Part shown: piece after piece, positions 6,277-10,081 of the stretch
Position numbering within the stretch: the stretch's first letter is position 1
Layout of the letters: each line of letters starts with the position of its first letter
Assembly: GCA_937870605.1 (NCBI GenBank)
Contig: CALMZW010000105.1
Span: 1 to 10,081 of the forward strand
Direction: 5' to 3'
Source: an uncultured Synergistaceae bacterium
GTDB lineage: Bacteria > Synergistota > Synergistia > Synergistales > Aminobacteriaceae
Length of the DNA stretch: 10,081 nt
Position numbers and translations under genes: made by a program
The notes under the pieces: model-generated
Seen by the model: only the letters and a program-made list of their open reading frames with translations
Told to the model about the DNA's origin: nothing
The model's database searches: none

Positions 6277-8916
6277 ATGAAGTGGAGAACCGGGAAAGAG
6301 ATCCGCAAGGAATTCATCGATTTCTGGGTTTCCAGGGGAAGCCGCCACTATCCGAGCTTTTCCCTGATTCCGGACGACCCGACGCTTCTTTTCACCATTG
6401 CTGGGATGGTGCCGTTCAAGCCATATTACCTCGGCATCATGAAACCCGAGGTCACCCGGGCCGTCACGTCGCAAAAATGCGTCCGGACGAACGATATCGA
6501 CAACGTGGGACGCACCGCGAGACATCATACGTTCTTCGAGATGCTCGGAAATTTCAGCTGGGGCGATTACTTCAAATACGAAGCGATCACCTGGGCGTGG
6601 GAGTTTCTGACGGATGTCATCGGTCTCGACGGTTCGAGACTGTATGCGACCATCTACAAGGACGACGAGGAAGCGTACTCGGTCTGGCGGAACACGGTCG
6701 GACTTCCCGACGAGCGGATTTACCGCTTCGACAAGGACGAGAACTTCTGGTTCATGGGCAACCAGGGGCCATGCGGTCCGTGTTCCGAGATCCTGTACGA
6801 CCAGGGACCGTCCTTTTCGTGCGGCAGGCCGGAGTGCAGGGTGGGCTGCAACTGCGACCGGTATCTCGAGATATGGAACCTCGTCTTCACGCAGTTCGAT
6901 CTCCAGAAGGACGGAACGCTGCTTCCGCTGCCCAAGAACAATATCGACACCGGGATGGGACTCGAGCGCCTGACGTCGATCGTCCAGGGGGTACGGACGG
7001 ATTTCGAGACCGACCTCTTCCGCCCGATCATCGATCATGTCTGTTCGTCGGCCGGGATCGTCTACGGAGCGAGTCAGAAATCCGATCTCGCCGCGCGCGT
7101 GATATCAGACCATCTTCGTTCCGTGGCGTTCATGATCGCGGATGGAATTCTTCCGGCCAATGACGGACAGGGGTATGTCCTGCGAAGGCTCCTTCGCCGC
7201 GCGGCCCGCTACGGCAAGCTCATCGGTTTCGACCGCCCGTTCCTTCTCGACTTCCTTCCGGATGTCATCTCCATCATGGAAGACCCGTACGTGGAGCTGT
7301 GCGACAACCGGATGACGATCGAGCAGATTATCGATGTCGAGGAGAAGCGTTTTCTTCGGACGCTCCAGCAGGGGACCGAACTCCTCGATGCCGAGATCGC
7401 GACGCTGCGCGGGCAGGGCAGGAACGAAATTCCCGGAGATGTCGCGTTTGAACTCTACGATACGTACGGCTTCCCGTTCGAGCTGACGCTCGAGATCGCG
7501 CAGGAGCAGTCGATGACGGTCGACAAGCCCGGTTTCGACCGCGCCATGGAAGAACAACGCGCGCGGGCGCGGGCGTCGAGCAAGCACGTCAAGAGTGAAT
7601 TCACGGGCGATGTCTATTCCGCGATCCTGAACGCCGAGGGCAATACCGAGTTCCTCGGGTATGACCGGTCCGAAATCGCGAGCCCCGTTCTAGCGATCGT
7701 GAACAAAGGAGAGCGCCTCGATTCCCTCGAGAAGGGCATGAAGGGCGAAATCGTCCTCAAAAAGACCGTTTTCTATGCCGAAAAGGGCGGACAGATCGGC
7801 GACACGGGCTTTCTCAACGGTCCGGATTCCGTCCTGGAGGTCGTGGATACGATCGTCCAGCACGGGTCGCTGACCGTCCACAAGGTGAAGGTGCTTGACG
7901 GGGTGCTTCGTACGGGTGAGACGGTCAGCGGTTCGGTCAACGTGGACCGGCGCGACGCGATCCGGAAGAACCATACGGCGACGCATCTTCTCCACGAGGC
8001 GCTCGGCAGGGTTCTGGGCGGGCATGTCCGCCAGGCGGGGTCGCTCGTGAGCGAGAAGTCGCTGCGGTTCGATTTCACGCACTTCGACGCGATGACCCAG
8101 AAACAGATCGAAGAGGTCGAAACGATCGTAAATGAACGGATTCAGGCGAACACATCGCTCGAAGTCACGGAAAGCGATATGGAACACGCCCGCGGTATGG
8201 GTGCGAAGGCGCTTTTCGAAGAGAAATACGGTGATGTCGTTCGCGTCGTTCAGATCCCGGGTTTCTCGATGGAACTCTGCGGCGGCCTTCATGTGGATGC
8301 GACCGGGGATATCGGGGTTTTCAAGATCCTTCGCGAGGAGAGCGTCGGTTCCGGGACGCGGCGTATTACCGCCGTTACCGGTATGGAGGCCTTCTCCGCA
8401 TTCCAGCGTGTTTCGCGAGTCAACGCCAGAGTGTCCGGCCTTTTGTCCGCATCGGAGGAAGGGATCGATACGGCCGTCGAGGCGCTCATCGAACACTCGA
8501 AGGAGTTGGAGCGCCGTCTGGAAGAGGCGAAGCTGAAAGCGGCGACGTCATCCATAGAGAGCAAGGCGAAGTCCGTTTCGGTCGGATCCGTAACACTGTG
8601 GGTCGGTCGCTTCGACGATACGGATGCGGATCTGCTGCGCGAACTGGGAGATTCGGTCAAGCAGAAGACGGAGCGATCCGTCGTTCTGTTCGCGAGCGCG
8701 CACGGGGAGGATGTTCTCCTTGTGGCGATGGCCGATCAGTCTGCGGTCGATGCCGGCGCGAACGCCGGAACGCTTGTGAAGAAGCTCGCTTCGATGGTCG
8801 GCGGCAAAGGCGGCGGACGGCCCAATATGGCGCAGGCGGGCGGCCGGGATCCTTCGAAGATCGGAGCGCTCCTGGACGCGGCTCCATCCGTGCTGTCCGA
8901 GATTCTCGGCGGGTGA
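6277..8916 (+). CDS. alaS: Alanyl-tRNA synthetase
   Basis: AlaS charges tRNA-Ala and hydrolyses mischarged Ser- and Gly-tRNA. From ATG 6277 it has 879 residues, the usual length, and all domains are present. The class II catalytic core shows DPTLLFTIAGMVPFKPYYLG (34-53), VRTNDIDNVGRTARHHTFFE (69-88), GPCGPCSEI and NIDTGMGLERLTSIVQG (223-239). The tRNA-binding helical domain contains ISDHLRSVAFMIADG and GYVLRRLLRRAARYGKLIG. The editing domain has the zinc-binding HTATH (H566, H570) and CGGLH (C668, H672), plus KGGQIGDTG. The C-Ala domain ends in GGKGGGRPNMAQAGG (842-856). A cysteine cluster (C182, C187, C191, C193) within the catalytic core resembles one seen in AlaS of several other bacterial groups and may bind a metal. 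ATG 6259 is an alternative start that would add six residues. ruvX follows directly, 1 nt after the TGA. Confidence 0.97.
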   Translation: MKWRTGKEIRKEFIDFWVSRGSRHYPSFSLIPDDPTLLFTIAGMVPFKPYYLGIMKPEVTRAVTSQKCVRTNDIDNVGRTARHHTFFEMLGNFSWGDYFKYEAITWAWEFLTDVIGLDGSRLYATIYKDDEEAYSVWRNTVGLPDERIYRFDKDENFWFMGNQGPCGPCSEILYDQGPSFSCGRPECRVGCNCDRYLEIWNLVFTQFDLQKDGTLLPLPKNNIDTGMGLERLTSIVQGVRTDFETDLFRPIIDHVCSSAGIVYGASQKSDLAARVISDHLRSVAFMIADGILPANDGQGYVLRRLLRRAARYGKLIGFDRPFLLDFLPDVISIMEDPYVELCDNRMTIEQIIDVEEKRFLRTLQQGTELLDAEIATLRGQGRNEIPGDVAFELYDTYGFPFELTLEIAQEQSMTVDKPGFDRAMEEQRARARASSKHVKSEFTGDVYSAILNAEGNTEFLGYDRSEIASPVLAIVNKGERLDSLEKGMKGEIVLKKTVFYAEKGGQIGDTGFLNGPDSVLEVVDTIVQHGSLTVHKVKVLDGVLRTGETVSGSVNVDRRDAIRKNHTATHLLHEALGRVLGGHVRQAGSLVSEKSLRFDFTHFDAMTQKQIEEVETIVNERIQANTSLEVTESDMEHARGMGAKALFEEKYGDVVRVVQIPGFSMELCGGLHVDATGDIGVFKILREESVGSGTRRITAVTGMEAFSAFQRVSRVNARVSGLLSASEEGIDTAVEALIEHSKELERRLEEAKLKAATSSIESKAKSVSVGSVTLWVGRFDDTDADLLRELGDSVKQKTERSVVLFASAHGEDVLLVAMADQSAVDAGANAGTLVKKLASMVGGKGGGRPNMAQAGGRDPSKIGALLDAAPSVLSEILGG

Positions 8917-8917
8917 T

Positions 8918-9343
8918 ATGGAGCGTATCCTCGCGCTCGACATCGGTCATGTTCGTGTAGGCGTTGCGGTGAGCGATCCCTTGGGCTTTTTCGCCCAGGG
9001 GATCGGCGTTCTCTCCGCGGCCGGAGACTGGCTCGACGAAATTTCAGCCCTTGTGGAGAAGTATGCCGTCCGGACGCTGTTGATCGGTCTGCCTGTCCGC
9101 ACGGACGGATCGACGGGGCCGGAAGCGAAGTGGATCTTGTCGACGGTCGAGTTGTTGCGCGCCCTTTTCCCGGATCAGAAGCTGGAGTTGTGGGATGAAC
9201 GCTTCACGACGACGATCGCCGAGCGGATCATGATCGAAGGAAACGTTTCGCGCGAAAAGCGACGACATTCGCGGGACAAGGTCGCTGCGGCGATTATTCT
9301 CCAGGGATATCTGGACAACCGCCGGCGACTGCAGGGAGGATGA
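8918..9343 (+). CDS. ruvX: Putative Holliday junction resolvase RuvX/YqgF
   Basis: This 141-residue member of the YqgF family has an RNase H-like fold. Members resolve Holliday junctions in vitro or take part in 16S rRNA 5'-end processing; which applies here is unknown. The motifs are complete: ILALDIGHVRVGVAVSDPLG (4-23, acidic residue D8), TLLIGLPVRTDGSTGPEA (53-70), LWDERFTTTIAERIM (91-105, E94), and SRDKVAAAIILQGYLDNR (118-135, D120). The first motif reads DIGHVRVG where many relatives have D-x-G-x-x-R-I-G, so the key positions are kept. ATG 8918 is 1 nt after the alaS stop, with only a weak GGCGGGTGAT upstream, so translation is probably coupled to alaS. The strong ribosome binding site for mutS overlaps the last codons. 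Confidence 0.93.
   Translation: MERILALDIGHVRVGVAVSDPLGFFAQGIGVLSAAGDWLDEISALVEKYAVRTLLIGLPVRTDGSTGPEAKWILSTVELLRALFPDQKLELWDERFTTTIAERIMIEGNVSREKRRHSRDKVAAAIILQGYLDNRRRLQGG
9333..9340 (+). promoter_or_regulatory. Strong ribosome binding site before the mutS GTG start
   Basis: AGGGAGGA lies inside the end of ruvX, 10 nt before GTG 9351, which is in the MutS frame. It is the best Shine-Dalgarno match noted in the window. The nearer ATG at 9340 is in another frame and stops after 10 codons. Confidence 0.6.
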
Positions 9344-9350
9344 ATCGGGC

Positions 9351-10081
9351 GTGTCTTTCCCCGACGGAGTGAAGTCGACCCCCATGCTGGAACAGTACTT
9401 CCGGTGGAAGAACGAGTATCCCGATTGCCTGTTGTTCTTCCGTATGGGGGATTTTTACGAAATGTTTTTCACCGATGCGGAAGAGTGCTAACGGATTCTG
9501 GATATCTAGCTGACAAGCAGTGACCCGGATCGTTCGGTTCGGATGGCTGGAGTGCCGTATCATTCGGTCGCTCCCTATCTGGAAAAGCTCGTCCGCGCAG
9601 GCAAAAAGGTCGCCATCTGCGAACAGATGTCGACGCCGGACGGCAAAACGCTTGTCGACAGACGAGTGATCCGGATCGTTACGCCCGGCACGCTGCTCGC
9701 GGAGGAGACCGACGCGGACCCTCGCCTTGCGGCTCTTTCCGGGCGCGGAGCGACGCTCACGGTCGCCTTTCTGCACATCAATTCCGGACGCCTCGAAACG
9801 GGAACGTTTCCCACAGCCGTCGCCCTTTCAGAAATTGACGCCTTCAATCCGGGAGAAATACTCTACGATTCACGCGTTCAGGCCGGAGATTTGCCCGCGG
9901 CGCTTCGCGGTCGACTTCTCGTGCCGCGTGACCCGGAGCACTTTTCTCCCCGTTACGCCACAAGGTGGCTGAAGGGCTTCTTCGGAGTTCCTTCGCTTTC
10001 AGTTTTCGGAGTCCGCGATGCGTCTCCGGAAACCGGATGCGCCTGCGCCGTTCTGCGGTATCTTGAGGAAACGCAGTTTGG
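9351..10081 (+). pseudogene. mutS: DNA mismatch repair protein MutS, N-terminal part, with two in-frame stops; runs off the window
   Basis: MutS recognises mismatches and starts methyl-independent or methyl-directed repair. From GTG 9351 the frame encodes TPMLEQYFRWKNEYPDCLLF then FRMGDFYEMFFTDAEEC, including the mismatch-reading Phe-X-Glu (F35, E37). TAA at 9489-9491 (codon 47) and TAG at 9507-9509 (codon 53) interrupt it. Between and after the stops the homology continues in the same frame: RILDI, LTSSDPD, MAGVPYHSVAPYLEKLVRAG, KKVAICEQM and RRVIRIVTPGTLL, then a connector-like domain open to the window edge. There is no frameshift. The TAA and TAG stand where relatives have a small residue (as in LDISLT). 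Internal initiation at ATG 9543 would give a protein without the Phe-X-Glu element and has no clear ribosome binding site. Either the gene is decaying or inactivated, or these are sequence errors. General recoding is unlikely because upstream genes end in TAA and TAG. Full-length MutS (about 850 residues) cannot be judged here. Confidence 0.82.

Noticed and set aside
6184..7038. Minus-strand open frame of 284 codons across the mtaD-alaS junction
   Set aside because: It is antisense to two clearly conserved genes, has no recognisable domain and no ribosome binding site of note, and is best explained as a codon-bias shadow.
9489..9509. Reassigned stop codons (TAA and TAG read as an amino acid) as the explanation for mutS
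   Set aside because: The membrane-hairpin gene ends in TAA and xseA in TAG at the expected family lengths, and no other gene in the window has an internal stop, so a general code change is not supported.
9543..10081. A shorter MutS starting at ATG 9543 as a functional protein
   Set aside because: It would lack the Phe-X-Glu mismatch-reading motif and most of domain I, there is no good ribosome binding site, and the strong site is at 9333-9340 before the full-length GTG start.
1..10081. A mobile element, phage, CRISPR or defence island hidden among the genes
   Set aside because: No transposase, integrase, tRNA-like attachment site, direct-repeat array or cargo gene was seen; the genes are tightly packed, co-directional housekeeping functions with similar base composition.

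Overview
The window is a dense block of housekeeping genes, all on the + strand, from a bacterium with moderately high GC. It suggests an anaerobic lineage in or near Synergistota, Clostridia or Thermotogota. This assignment is tentative. It rests on an Asp23/Gls24 gene beside nusB, the short Thermotoga/archaeal type of S-adenosylhomocysteine hydrolase, and the run mtnA-ahcY-mtaD-alaS-ruvX. No plasmid, phage, transposon, CRISPR or defence-system signature was seen, and no rRNA or tRNA gene.

Layout: (1) Positions 1-456 hold the 3' part of an Asp23/Gls24 gene, followed by a hairpin plus T-run that looks like an intrinsic terminator (487-513). (2) Positions 531-1010 encode a small protein with a soluble N-terminal domain, possibly Asp23-like, and a C-terminal two-helix membrane hairpin. 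(3) Positions 1015-2674 hold nusB (GTG start) and xseA, overlapping by 35 nt. (4) Positions 2688-6262 hold mtnA, ahcY and mtaD, three genes that handle by-products of S-adenosylmethionine use. (5) Positions 6277-9343 hold alaS and ruvX. (6) From 9351 to the window edge lies the start of mutS, interrupted by two in-frame stop codons, TAA at 9489 and TAG at 9507. From 531 to the end no gap between genes exceeds about 25 nt, so this is probably one long transcription unit with much translational coupling. No stretch of more than 300 bases lacks a gene.

How the genes work together: the middle trio is the most coherent module. MtaD deaminates methylthioadenosine and S-adenosylhomocysteine. AhcY hydrolyses S-adenosylhomocysteine, or possibly its deaminated form S-inosylhomocysteine. 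MtnA isomerises methylthioribose-1-phosphate for sulfur salvage. The flanks are information-processing genes: NusB in rRNA antitermination, XseA in DNA degradation and repair, AlaS in tRNA charging, RuvX in Holliday-junction or rRNA processing, and MutS in mismatch repair.

The points most worth a second look are the broken mutS, the chance that the ahcY/mtaD pair forms an inosyl-homocysteine route, and the membrane-hairpin protein next to Asp23. Otherwise the region looks like ordinary core genome.
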